Assembly (NCBI GenBank): GCA_016177775.1
Contig: JACOUQ010000029.1
Coordinates: 1 to 64,000, forward strand
Origin: Geobacter sp.
Lineage (GTDB): Bacteria; Desulfobacterota; Desulfuromonadia; Geobacterales; Geobacteraceae
DNA: 64,000 bases
Direction: 5' to 3'
In this document: piece by piece, positions 52,772 through 60,130 of the stretch
Layout: the number at the start of each line of letters is the position of its first letter
How positions within the stretch are numbered: the first letter of the stretch is position 1
Notes under the pieces: generated by a model
What the model saw: the letters and a program-made list of their open reading frames with translations, nothing else
Databases searched by the model: none
Told to the model about the DNA's origin: nothing
Position numbers and translations under genes: made by a program

Positions 52772-52787
52772 GTTGCTAAAGTCAACC

Positions 52788-52863
52788 GACCACCCCCCAC
52801 CCCCCTCCTAACCAAGGAGGGGGAGTTTGCTCCCCTCCTTATTTTAGGAGGGGCTGGGGGTGG
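52788..52863. repeat. CCCCTCCT-type intergenic repeat
   Basis: ACCACCCCCCACCCCCCTCC, TAACCAAGGAGGGGGAG, then CTCCCCTCCTTATTTTAGGA and GGGGCTGGGGGTGGT form an imperfect palindrome. A related half lies at 63566-63603. Confidence 0.6.
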
Positions 52864-52920
52864 TAAGCTTTGCGAGGTTACTCTCCGTCAAAGTGCTGCC
52901 AAGGCAACGCGGAGCGCTAT

Positions 52921-53196
52921 TCAGCACCCCGACGTCCTTTCATGCATGCTGCACGTGAACGACGCGGCGGTCCAGCGCCGGTAGCGGCAGTTATAACAGG
53001 AGATGACCTCATCGGCGACCATCTCTTCCTCCACATCCGGGCGGAATAAATGACACTGCGCAGCAGCCAGGACAGCGCCGCCCCAATCCTCGCTCCCTCC
53101 AAGGAACTCTTTTTCACCGTACGCGTTGATCTGCCACATGAGCAACTCCGGGGTGTTCAGTATTTTTTCAGCAGCTGCCTGGGGCATGACTGCCAA
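52921..53196 (-). CDS. Small Cys-rich protein in the riboswitch-2 operon
   Basis: The 91-aa protein overlaps the end of the TiaS-like gene by 40 bases. The C-terminal half has CYNCRYRRWTAASFTCSMH, a CxxC plus CxxH set that could bind zinc or an Fe-S cluster, with an extra Cys in AAAQCHLFRPDVEEEMV. I do not recognise the family. The start may be the Met at 53187. Its place under a Moco/Tuco riboswitch suggests a role in cofactor handling. Confidence 0.55.
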   Translation of the reverse strand: MAVMPQAAAEKILNTPELLMWQINAYGEKEFLGGSEDWGGAVLAAAQCHLFRPDVEEEMVADEVISCYNCRYRRWTAASFTCSMHERTSGC

Positions 53197-53900
53197 TGGA
53201 CCCCATCGGCGGCCCCTTCAGCCGGGACCACAAGGAAGACCGACTTCCCATCCAGAAGAACAGTCTTCGGCTTTTCCCCCAGCTTCACCACGTCCGGCCC
53301 CTTGACCTCAGCACCGCACAGGCTCCGCACCTCGTCCACCTCGGGAAGGGCGCATATGTCGTCGACGGAAGTCATGCCATTCAAGGCCTTTATCTTGATA
53401 GCCCCTTTCAGACGGCCGTCGTTGCCGCTCAGGCGGAGGCCGATACCGGCCAGGGCGCCGATGATCCCCTGCCCGGTGCCGCCATGATCGGAAAGGTGGA
53501 TTCCCAGGTGCTCCGCCAGGTCATACGCCTCTTCCATCGTGAGCACCGACTCCTTGGCCTTCCTGCCGAAGGCAATGAGCAGGTCGGGGCTCTCCAGCCG
53601 GTCCAGGGTGACAACGCAGAGGCCGGGGTCTGAGCCCACGGCGCTCTCCCGAACCAGGAAATCCGAGGCATAGCCGATTATAGACTCCAGGTAAATATCG
53701 TCGATGTCAGCTGCAAAGCACATCGAGCTGTTGTGGGAGGTGTAGGGGATGTCCGGATGCACGAAGAGCTGGTGCCGGGTGATGAAACTGCTTTTCCCCC
53801 AGCCGTTTTCCTCCAGCTCCTCGGCCATCTGCGAGGCGAGGGCGCCGGTGCCGCGGCTTTCCAGGTTGTCGGTGTCGTCGATGCAGATCAAGATGCGCAT
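53157..53900 (-). CDS. TiaS-like ATP-dependent protein under Moco/Tuco riboswitch control
   Basis: The 247-aa protein starts LICIDDTDNLESRGTGALASQMAEEL. This matches the DDTD-containing N-terminal domain of archaeal TiaS (tRNA-Ile2 agmatidine synthase). Other family-like parts are HNSSMCFAADI, GSDPGLCVV and GLHLSDHGGTGQGIIGALAGIGLRLSG-like residues. The tRNA-binding OB and zinc domains of TiaS are absent, so agmatidine synthesis is unlikely. The ATG at 53900 is the first in-frame start after riboswitch 2. I infer an ATP-using step on a small substrate linked to the W/Mo cofactor, without direct evidence. Confidence 0.65.
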   Translation of the reverse strand: MRILICIDDTDNLESRGTGALASQMAEELEENGWGKSSFITRHQLFVHPDIPYTSHNSSMCFAADIDDIYLESIIGYASDFLVRESAVGSDPGLCVVTLDRLESPDLLIAFGRKAKESVLTMEEAYDLAEHLGIHLSDHGGTGQGIIGALAGIGLRLSGNDGRLKGAIKIKALNGMTSVDDICALPEVDEVRSLCGAEVKGPDVVKLGEKPKTVLLDGKSVFLVVPAEGAADGVHWQSCPRQLLKKY

Positions 53901-53941
53901 TAAATCCACTCCTGTAAATTGGCGATGATAACAATAAAAAA

Positions 53942-54099
53942 GGGGCCCTCTCCGATATGGAAAAGGCCCCTTCAAAACAGGATAAGATCCGGCGTTGCAG
54001 GTTTCTCCTTTCCAAAAGGGAGGCGCTGCCGTTTCCGGCAGAACCCGTTGGCCGCTCACCATGAGGAATTATCCTTTTAGGCTTTGCGGCTCGGAGAGA
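53942..54099 (-). promoter_or_regulatory. Moco/Tuco riboswitch 2 with intrinsic terminator
   Basis: The minus strand has CTCCGAGCC (54096-54088), GCCTAAAAGG, CTCATGG, GGCCAACGGGTTC, GCCGGAAACGGC, GCGCCTCCC and GGAAAGGAG. The terminator hairpin GGGGCCTTTTCC/GGAGAGGGCCCC plus TTTTTT follows at 53942-53970. It precedes the TiaS-like gene by about 40 bases. Confidence 0.9.
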
Positions 54100-54118
54100 A
54101 ATATTTCTATGTATTTAA

Positions 54119-54134
54119 CACGGCAATCGCCGTG
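54119..54134 (-). terminator. Short hairpin after the moeB/thiF-like gene
   Basis: CACGGC-GATT-GCCGTG on the minus strand followed by TTAAAT. It may weakly end the AOR operon before riboswitch 2. No strong U-run. Confidence 0.35.
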
Positions 54135-54157
54135 GTTCCAGCATGTATACCGTATGA

Positions 54158-55003
54158 CTACTCGGTGACCGCTTCCAGCAGGCGCTCGAACTTCACCTCT
54201 TCGAACTCCATGTCCAGCAGGTTCACCACCATCTTCCGGTGGCGCAGGGTCGCGCCCCTGCCGAGGATGATCTTGCAGACCTCGGCCACCTCCATGCTGG
54301 CAACGAGGGCCGGTGTAAAGGAGGGATTCCCCAGTTCCTGTTCCACCCCTTTTCCAGCGACCCAGCGGCTGTACAGCTTCTTTATCGTATCATCCCCCGG
54401 AAACTGGGTCGCCACCTGGCCGTACCAGCCGCCTATGGCGCCATGCACCATGGGGATCCCCAGTTCCGTGCAGGTTTCCGCCAGAGCGAGCCGGGTCGGG
54501 ATCGAATCGAGGGCATCCACGATCACATTGGAGCCCTTCAGGAGCTCCTCGCCGTTTTCTGAGGAGTAGGCAACCTGTAACGGGATGAGGGTCACGGCAG
54601 GGTTGATCTCCGCCACCCGCGCGGCTGCGGCCTCGGACTTGGGCCGCCCCAGCGTGGCCGGGGTCGACAGTATCTGGCGGTTCAGGTTGTGCTCTTCGAA
54701 AACGTCGGGGTCGATGGCGACGATGGTGCCGACGCCGAGACGGGCAAGTTCTTCTATGACATAACCGCCAAGGCCCCCGCAGCCGATTACGGCAACCCTG
54801 CTCCGGAATAGGGTGAGTTGCTGGCTTACGGAAATTGCCCGGCGGTTTCGTTGATAACGGGAGGGAAGAAGCCCCAGTTCCAGGGCCGTATCTTCGACTT
54901 TGCCGCAGGAAACATCGAACTTCTGCGCGGCCTCCATCTGGACCGGCCAGGGAAGGAGGTCGCCGATAGCGCTGCTCTGAAGGAATTCGTGCAAAGCTTC
55001 CAT
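54158..55003 (-). CDS. moeB: MoeB/ThiF-family sulfur-carrier adenylyltransferase
   Basis: The 281-aa protein has the E1-like nucleotide motif VAVIGCGGLGGYVIEELARLGVGTIVAIDPDVFEEHNLNRQILSTPATLG, with the Arg finger, and DALDSIPTRLALAETCTELGIPMVHGAIGGWYGQV. It lacks the CxxC zinc pairs common in MoeB. It starts one base after the moaD stop and should activate that MoaD C-terminus. An N-terminal extension (residues 1-80) is unusual. Confidence 0.85.
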   Translation of the reverse strand: MEALHEFLQSSAIGDLLPWPVQMEAAQKFDVSCGKVEDTALELGLLPSRYQRNRRAISVSQQLTLFRSRVAVIGCGGLGGYVIEELARLGVGTIVAIDPDVFEEHNLNRQILSTPATLGRPKSEAAAARVAEINPAVTLIPLQVAYSSENGEELLKGSNVIVDALDSIPTRLALAETCTELGIPMVHGAIGGWYGQVATQFPGDDTIKKLYSRWVAGKGVEQELGNPSFTPALVASMEVAEVCKIILGRGATLRHRKMVVNLLDMEFEEVKFERLLEAVTE

Positions 55004-55004
55004 G

Positions 55005-55229
55005 CTACCCGCCTCCGACGAGGGGAAAGATGGCCAGGGTGTCACCATCGTGCAATTCTTGATCGGGTTCCGCATGCCTGGCGTTGACCATGATCATGCC
55101 GATCTGCTGCTCGGGGATATTAAGCTCACTCAGGATTACGGCGATGCGGGTCCCCTCGGGGTACTCCCGCCCTTCGACGGAAAAACGCCCCTCGCGGAAA
55201 GTGGCGAAGAGTTTCACGGTGATTTGCAT
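55005..55229 (-). CDS. moaD: MoaD/ThiS-family sulfur carrier
   Basis: The 74-aa ubiquitin-like protein begins MQITVKLFATFREGRF and ends FPLVGGG, the C-terminal Gly-Gly that is adenylated and thiocarboxylated. GGAG upstream supports the ATG at 55229. It lies between aor and moeB in one leftward unit. It may serve the tungsten pterin specifically. Confidence 0.9.
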   Translation of the reverse strand: MQITVKLFATFREGRFSVEGREYPEGTRIAVILSELNIPEQQIGMIMVNARHAEPDQELHDGDTLAIFPLVGGG

Positions 55230-55249
55230 GAAATGCTCCACTTTACCTG

Positions 55250-55300
55250 TTTGACCCCTCCCCCTCGCCCCCTCCCACAGAGGGGAGGGGGTTGGAGGAA
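55250..55300. repeat. CCCCTCCCC-type intergenic repeat
   Basis: ACCCCTCCCCCTCGCCCCCTCC followed by ACAGAGGGGAGGGGG between aor and moaD. It belongs to the same class as 48645-48690. Confidence 0.55.
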
Positions 55301-55304
55301 GATA

Positions 55305-57038
55305 TTAGAAGTTCCAGAACTCGTCGATTTCCTCATCGGACATGGTCCAGGTGAGGTTATGGGGAGCGCAAGGATCTTCGCTGAAGAACTCGGGGAGACG
55401 GTCGTCCTGCTTGGTGAAGCCGGCAGCGTTGTTGAATGCGTGCTCGGTCTTCAGGACGGATTTCCCGAGGGCGATCACGTCGTCGCCGGTCAGGGTCAGG
55501 TTGTACTTCGCGTTGAGCATGTCGATGATCGCTGCCAGGGTCTCCGGTATGTCCAGAGCCGGGAAGGCGACGAAGAGGCAGAGACCGGTGGAGTCGATGG
55601 CGGCAGTGGCGATCTGGAGGTTACGGGAGAGTTCCACCTGGCCTTCATTTTTCAGCGGGTCGATGAAACCGCCGACTTTCAGGATGTTGGTGGCTACGGC
55701 GTAGCCGGCGGTGTGGTCCGCGCCCTGGGTCGAGGTAGCGTAGGTAACGCCGATACCCTTGACGGTGCGGGGATCGTATGCCGGGATGCCCTGGCCCTTG
55801 ACGACCGGAACGCGGGTGATGCCGTAGGCCTTGCCGACGGAGGCGGCGCCGTTGCCGAGGATGCGGCCGAGGGGTGAGCCGTTGCCGATCTCTTCCAGAA
55901 GCTTCAGGGTGCCGGGGCCGTCGCCGAACTCCACAATGCCGGCTTCCATGGCAACGCCGATGATGACGGCGCCTTCGATGGAGTCGATCCCGATGTCGTC
56001 CATGATCCGGTCAGCCCTGGCGATGGTGTCGAGGTCATCGATGCAGCAGTTGGCGCCGAAGCCCCAGATGGTCTCATACTCAAAGCCGGAGGTGATGTAC
56101 TCGCCCTTCTCGTCAACGTAGTGCTGGGAACACTGGATGATGCAGCCGGCGTGGCAGCCGTGCTTCGGCTTGCCGCCGCGCTTGACGATGATCTCGCGCA
56201 TGGTCTCGCCGCTGATCTTGTCGTGCCCTTCGAACTGGCCGGTGCGGAAGTTCTTGGTGGGGAGGCCGCCGGCCTCGTTCAGTACGTTCACGAGAACGTT
56301 GGTGCCGTAGGTCGGGAGGCCTTCGCCGCTGACCGGGTGCTCCAGGATCGCCTTGGCGAATGCGCGGGCAGCGCCCTTGAACTTCTCGGGATCAGCGATC
56401 GGGGTGCCGGTGCCGTTGGTATCGTCGATGGTTACGTACTTCACCTTCTTGGAGCCCATGACTGCGCCGAGGCCGCCGCGGCCGTGGCTGCGGATGTTGC
56501 CGTCCGGGTCCTTGACGGAGATATTGGCGGCTGCCATTCTCATCTCGCCAACCGGGCCGATGGTGAGGACGCCGACCTTCGGGGCGATCTGGGCGGAAAG
56601 GGTCTTGATCACTTCGTAGTTACGCTTGCCGACGAGTTCGGTGGCTTCCACGATCTTGACGCTGTCCTTGGCGATCTGGATGCCGTAGAACTTGCTGTCG
56701 TCAACCGGAGCGCCTTCGATGATCAGGGCCTTGATGGCCAGCTTGGCCAGGTTCTGGGCAGCGGTGCCGCCGGCGTTGGATTCCTTGATGCCGCCGGTCA
56801 GAGGGCTCTTGGCGCCTGCAGAGAGGCGGCCCGACTGGGCAGCCGGGGTGCCGGCCAGGAGGCCCGGGGCAAAGACCAGCTTGTTGTGCTTGCCGAGGGC
56901 GTCACAGGTCGGGGGAACTTCCTTGGCCACGATGGCCGAGGTGAGTGCCCGGCCGCCGATGCCAGCCCATTCAGACGGCACGTCTTCGAAAGCGCCGGTT
57001 AGTGTGGTCATGTTTACGCGTAGAATTTTTTCTGCCAT
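55305..57038 (-). CDS. aor: Tungsten aldehyde:ferredoxin oxidoreductase
   Basis: The 577-aa enzyme has the N-terminal AOR domain (ILRVNMTTLTGAFEDVP..GIGGRALTSAIV), cofactor-contact motifs GRLSAGAKSPLTGGIKESNAGG and HGRGGLGAVMGSKKVKYV, and the [4Fe-4S] ligands CHAGCIIQC near residue 300 with the fourth Cys in DSTGLCLF. The DxxGxD and DxxGLC pterin motifs appear as DDIGIDSIE and DSTGLC. It oxidises aldehydes to acids (or the reverse) with ferredoxin. It is controlled by riboswitch 3 and sits with an Fe-ADH, moaD and moeB. Confidence 0.93.
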   Translation of the reverse strand: MAEKILRVNMTTLTGAFEDVPSEWAGIGGRALTSAIVAKEVPPTCDALGKHNKLVFAPGLLAGTPAAQSGRLSAGAKSPLTGGIKESNAGGTAAQNLAKLAIKALIIEGAPVDDSKFYGIQIAKDSVKIVEATELVGKRNYEVIKTLSAQIAPKVGVLTIGPVGEMRMAAANISVKDPDGNIRSHGRGGLGAVMGSKKVKYVTIDDTNGTGTPIADPEKFKGAARAFAKAILEHPVSGEGLPTYGTNVLVNVLNEAGGLPTKNFRTGQFEGHDKISGETMREIIVKRGGKPKHGCHAGCIIQCSQHYVDEKGEYITSGFEYETIWGFGANCCIDDLDTIARADRIMDDIGIDSIEGAVIIGVAMEAGIVEFGDGPGTLKLLEEIGNGSPLGRILGNGAASVGKAYGITRVPVVKGQGIPAYDPRTVKGIGVTYATSTQGADHTAGYAVATNILKVGGFIDPLKNEGQVELSRNLQIATAAIDSTGLCLFVAFPALDIPETLAAIIDMLNAKYNLTLTGDDVIALGKSVLKTEHAFNNAAGFTKQDDRLPEFFSEDPCAPHNLTWTMSDEEIDEFWNF

Positions 57039-57065
57039 TGTTTTTCTCCCTTTCTTTTTGTTGAA

Positions 57066-57264
57066 AAAGACACATGAACCGCAGTGTCACGGAAAAATCA
57101 TCGAAAAGGACTGTCTGCGCAGCCTTCACTCCAAAAGGGAGCTGCAAGGTGCAAGCAATTTCCTTGCCGGTATACGGCAAGGGCCTGTTCGATAGAATGC
57201 CCGCAACCACTGTGATTCCGGGGTGAACCGCTGTTTGATGAAGATTACGGCGATTGTGCCGCGG
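57066..57264 (-). promoter_or_regulatory. aor leader after the aptamer (candidate expression platform)
   Basis: About 200 bases between aptamer 3 and aor. It holds a CCTTGCCG/CGGCAAGG hairpin (57160-57182) and a weaker GACAC/GTGTC hairpin followed by TTTTT just before the start. Either could be the switching element; the arrangement differs from riboswitches 1 and 2, which have a terminator close to the aptamer. Confidence 0.4.
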
Positions 57265-57363
57265 TGCTTTCTCCTTTCCGAAAGGGAGGCGCCGCCGTTT
57301 CCGGCGGCACCCATTGGCCTGCGGCCGTGAGGATATACCTGGTAGGCCGTTAAGCTCGGAGAC
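57265..57363 (-). promoter_or_regulatory. Moco/Tuco riboswitch 3 (aor leader)
   Basis: The minus strand has CTCCGAGC (57361-57354), GGCCTACC, ATCCTCACGGCC, AGGCCAATGGGTGCC, GCCGGAAACGGC, GGCGCCTCCC, TTTCGGAAAGGAG. It precedes the tungsten AOR gene, so tungsten cofactor may be its natural signal. It begins six bases after the terminator of the upstream Fe-ADH gene. Confidence 0.88.
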
Positions 57364-57368
57364 GGAAA

Positions 57369-57397
57369 AGCCCCCCTCGGGATTCCGAGGGGGGCAG
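57369..57397 (-). terminator. Rho-independent terminator of the Fe-ADH gene
   Basis: CCCCCCTCGG-AATC-CCGAGGGGGG, then CTTTTCC, between adh and aptamer 3. Confidence 0.8.
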
Positions 57398-57403
57398 GGG
57401 TTA

Positions 57404-58567
57404 TTACATTGCTGCCTTGAAGATGCCGATGACCTGCTCAAGAGTAGCCTTGCGCGGGTTGGTCAGCTGGCAGGCGTCCTTCTTGGCGTTTTCGGACATG
57501 ATCTTGAGGTCTTCTTCCTTGACGTTCAGCTCTTTCAGGCCTTTCGGGATGCCGATGGCAGCGGAGAGGTTGCGGATTGCATCGATGCCTTTCTGGCCGG
57601 CAGCCATCGGAGCAAGACCGGAGACGTCCTCGCCCAGGGCAACTGCGATGTCAGCAAAACGCTTCGGGCAGGCGATCAGGTTGAACTCGCACACTGCCGG
57701 GAGCAGGATGGCATTGCAGACGCCGTGCGGCAGGTTGTAGAAGCCGCCCAGCTGGTGAGCCATGGAGTGAACATAGCCGAGGCTGGCGTTGTTGAAGGCC
57801 ATACCGGCGAGGTACTCGGCATAAGCCATGGCGTCACGGGCTTCGAGGTTTTCGCCATTGGCAACAGCCGGGCTGAGGTGGTCGGCGATCAGTTTGATGG
57901 CCTGGATGGCGCAAGCGTCGGTGATCGGGGTGGCAATGATGGAAACATAAGCCTCGACAGCGTGGGTCAGGGCGTCCATGCCGGTTGCGGCAGTCAGTGC
58001 GGGAGGCTTGCCGACCATGAGGACCGGGTCGTTGATGGCGATGTTCGGAGTTACGCGCCAGTCGACGATAGCCATTTTTACATGGGTGTCGGTGTTGGTG
58101 ATGATGCAGAAGCGGGTCATTTCGGAAGCCGTGCCGGCGGTGGTGTTGATGGCGAGGAACGGAGGCATGGATTTGGTTGACTTGTTCACGCCTTCGTAGT
58201 CGCGGATGTTGCCGCCACCAGCGATGACGAGGCCAACGCCCTTGCCGCAGTCGTGTGAGCTGCCGCCGCCAAGGGAGACGATGCCGTCGCACTTGTTGTC
58301 CTGGTAGACTTTCACGCCGTCATGAACGTTCTTGTCGGTCGGGTTCGGCTCGGCGCCGTCGAAGATTACGGCCTGAAGGCCGGCTGCCTCGATGTAGCCC
58401 TTGATCTTGTCGGCTACGCCCATCTTGGCGAGGCCAGCGTCGGTCACGATCAGCAGCTTGGTAGCTCCGAGTGCCTTTGCCTGGTCGCCTGCTTCTTTGG
58501 AGCAGCCGACGCCCATCAGGGTGACGGTGGGGATGAAAAATCCGTAGGTTTGATCTGCCAGTGCCAT
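57404..58567 (-). CDS. adh: Iron-containing alcohol dehydrogenase
   Basis: The 387-aa group III ADH has the NAD motif GVGCSKEAGDQAKALG and GGGSSHDCGKGVGLVIAGGG. Metal-binding residues lie in AYAEYLAGMAFNNASLGYVHSMAHQLGGFYNLPHGVCNAILL. The ATG at 58567 with AGGAGG upstream is chosen over the upstream in-frame codons. It oxidises primary alcohols to aldehydes (ethanol or butanol likely), which AOR can then oxidise to acids. A sigma-54 promoter lies about 100 bases upstream. Confidence 0.92.
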   Translation of the reverse strand: MALADQTYGFFIPTVTLMGVGCSKEAGDQAKALGATKLLIVTDAGLAKMGVADKIKGYIEAAGLQAVIFDGAEPNPTDKNVHDGVKVYQDNKCDGIVSLGGGSSHDCGKGVGLVIAGGGNIRDYEGVNKSTKSMPPFLAINTTAGTASEMTRFCIITNTDTHVKMAIVDWRVTPNIAINDPVLMVGKPPALTAATGMDALTHAVEAYVSIIATPITDACAIQAIKLIADHLSPAVANGENLEARDAMAYAEYLAGMAFNNASLGYVHSMAHQLGGFYNLPHGVCNAILLPAVCEFNLIACPKRFADIAVALGEDVSGLAPMAAGQKGIDAIRNLSAAIGIPKGLKELNVKEEDLKIMSENAKKDACQLTNPRKATLEQVIGIFKAAM

Positions 58568-58664
58568 TGTTACTTCCTCCTCTATTTGTTGTTTTTCCTG
58601 CATAATTGGATGCGCTGGGAAGCCCATGCCGCATACAACTTCTTAAAACATGTTTTTACGTTTA

Positions 58665-58680
58665 CGCAAGCCCTGTACCA
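58665..58680 (-). promoter_or_regulatory. Sigma-54 promoter of adh
   Basis: The minus strand reads TGGTAC-AGGGC-TTGCG, with GG-N10-GC, about 98 bases upstream of the adh start. The -24 box TGGTAC is identical to that of the moaA promoter. Confidence 0.6.
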
Positions 58681-58801
58681 AATATTTCAAACCTCACCCA
58701 ACTTTTCTTACTAACCCTTGATTCATCGGCATTTGCAGGCCACTTCGCCCCCTTTCCCGTAATTTAATGAATACACCAAGCGCTAACATCGTTCGACAAT
58801 A

Positions 58802-58818
58802 GAACATTCCGACTGTTC
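58802..58818. promoter_or_regulatory. Inverted repeat GAACA-N7-TGTTC
   Basis: Five-base arms midway between the two sigma-54 promoters, at a workable enhancer distance from either. Candidate activator site. Confidence 0.35.
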
Positions 58819-58945
58819 CATTCCGGACCATCTGTAATGTTTTGGAACTGACACACTTGACCTCTCCCGAATGAGAAGAGAGAAATCCGCCCCTTTCAGC
58901 CATCCCGGCAAATCAGGCTCATCCCCTTCTGGTCAATCGTCGGCC

Positions 58946-58960
58946 GACTTGTAACAAGTC
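58946..58960. promoter_or_regulatory. Inverted repeat GACTTGT-A-ACAAGTC
   Basis: Perfect 7-bp arms around one base, flanked by GCC/GGC, 36 bases upstream of the moaA -24 element. Candidate operator for an activator or for a ribbon-helix-helix protein. Confidence 0.45.
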
Positions 58961-58995
58961 CGGCACAAACGCCTCGGAAAAATATTACAAAAAAT

Positions 58996-59011
58996 TGGTA
59001 CTGAAATTGCC
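58996..59011 (+). promoter_or_regulatory. Sigma-54 promoter of moaA operon
   Basis: TGGTAC-TGAAA-TTGCC, with GG-N10-GC, 60 bases before the moaA start. It shares the TGGTAC -24 box with the divergent adh promoter. Confidence 0.6.
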
Positions 59012-59070
59012 TTGTATACGAAAACGCTTTTCCCAGGGTCATTTATGCTCCCCTTGAAACTTACTTATAT

Positions 59071-60051
59071 ATGCAACTGATCGATTCGCACGGCAGACAT
59101 ATTAATTATCTCAGGCTCTCGGTCACGGACCGCTGCAACCTGCGCTGCAGCTACTGCATGCCGGCTGACGGAGTCCCCAAGCTCTCCCATGGCGACATGC
59201 TGAGCTACGAGGAGCTATTCCGGGTGGCGAGCGAGTCCGTGGCGCTGGGAATAGAGAAGATCCGCCTGACCGGCGGCGAGCCCCTGGTCAGGAGGGGGAT
59301 CGTCCAGTTCATCGAGCGCCTGGCCGCCATTCCGGGGCTGAAGGAACTGGTCCTCACCACCAACGGCCTCCTCCTCGCGGAGATGGCCCAATCTCTCCGC
59401 AGTGCCGGGGTAAAACGGCTCAACATCAGCCTCGATTCCCTCAAACCGGAAGTATTCGCATCGATTACCCGGGGGGGAGACCTTCAGAAGGTGCTCGACG
59501 GGATCGCCGCCGCCGGAGATGCGGGCTTCCCGCCAGTCAAGATCAACATGGTAGTCATGCGGGGGGTGAACGACGACGAGGTGCTGGACTTTGCCGCCCT
59601 GACGCTGGACAAGTCCTGCACGGTCCGCTTCATAGAGTATATGCCGACCATCCGGGAGGATGGCTGGAACTCGCGCTCCGTTCCGGGGAGCGAAATCCTG
59701 GAGCGGATCGGCAGCCGCTACCCCCTTCTTCCCCTCGTTAGCACCGAGATGGCCGGCCCGGCCAGGAACTTCAAGATCAGCGGCGCTGCCGGCGCCATCG
59801 GCATCATCACCCCCATATCCGGCCACTTCTGCGACAGCTGCAACCGGATCAGGGTAACCGCCTCCGGCATGGTGAAAGGGTGCCTCTTCTCAGGTGAAGG
59901 GGTAGACCTCAGGCAATATCTCCGCTCCCCCGACAATACAGAGCTTCGGGAAACGCTACGCCGGATCGTCACCGGCAAGCCGGTACGTCACCATCTGGCG
60001 GACGAATCCGTGGAACAGGGCTCCATAGCCATGTCGCAGATCGGCGGATAA
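59071..60051 (+). CDS. moaA: GTP 3',8-cyclase MoaA
   Basis: The 326-aa radical SAM enzyme has the N-terminal cluster motif C22-x3-C26-x2-C29 (DRCNLRCSYCMP) and the C-terminal GTP-cluster motif FCDSCNRIRVTASGMVKGCLF. The C-terminal double Gly (QIGG) is intact. It performs the first step of molybdopterin synthesis with MoaC. No clear Shine-Dalgarno precedes the ATG. It leads the rightward operon of the cofactor locus. Confidence 0.95.
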   Translation: MQLIDSHGRHINYLRLSVTDRCNLRCSYCMPADGVPKLSHGDMLSYEELFRVASESVALGIEKIRLTGGEPLVRRGIVQFIERLAAIPGLKELVLTTNGLLLAEMAQSLRSAGVKRLNISLDSLKPEVFASITRGGDLQKVLDGIAAAGDAGFPPVKINMVVMRGVNDDEVLDFAALTLDKSCTVRFIEYMPTIREDGWNSRSVPGSEILERIGSRYPLLPLVSTEMAGPARNFKISGAAGAIGIITPISGHFCDSCNRIRVTASGMVKGCLFSGEGVDLRQYLRSPDNTELRETLRRIVTGKPVRHHLADESVEQGSIAMSQIGG

Positions 60052-60060
60052 CTAAATATC

Positions 60061-60113
60061 GTAGAGACGCATAACATGCGTCTCCTGCATGCGTCTCTAG
60101 CATGCGTCTCAAC
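60061..60113. repeat. ATGCGTCTC short direct repeats
   Basis: The 9-mer ATGCGTCTC occurs three times in about 40 bases, with a reverse copy (GAGACGCAT) just before. It is an intergenic repeat between moaA and the MOSC gene. Confidence 0.55.
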
Positions 60114-60130
60114 GCAAAAGGAAATCGACC

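Larger units (their letters stand above)
58568..59070. other. Divergent control region adh/moaA
   Basis: About 500 bases with no gene. It contains two divergent sigma-54 promoters (58665-58680 and 58996-59011) and two inverted repeats between them (58802-58818, 58946-58960). Confidence 0.7.

Noticed and set aside
60061-60113. A CRISPR-like array from the ATGCGTCTC repeats
   Set aside because: Repeat units are 9 bases with spacers of only a few bases and no cas genes are present; an ordinary intergenic repeat.
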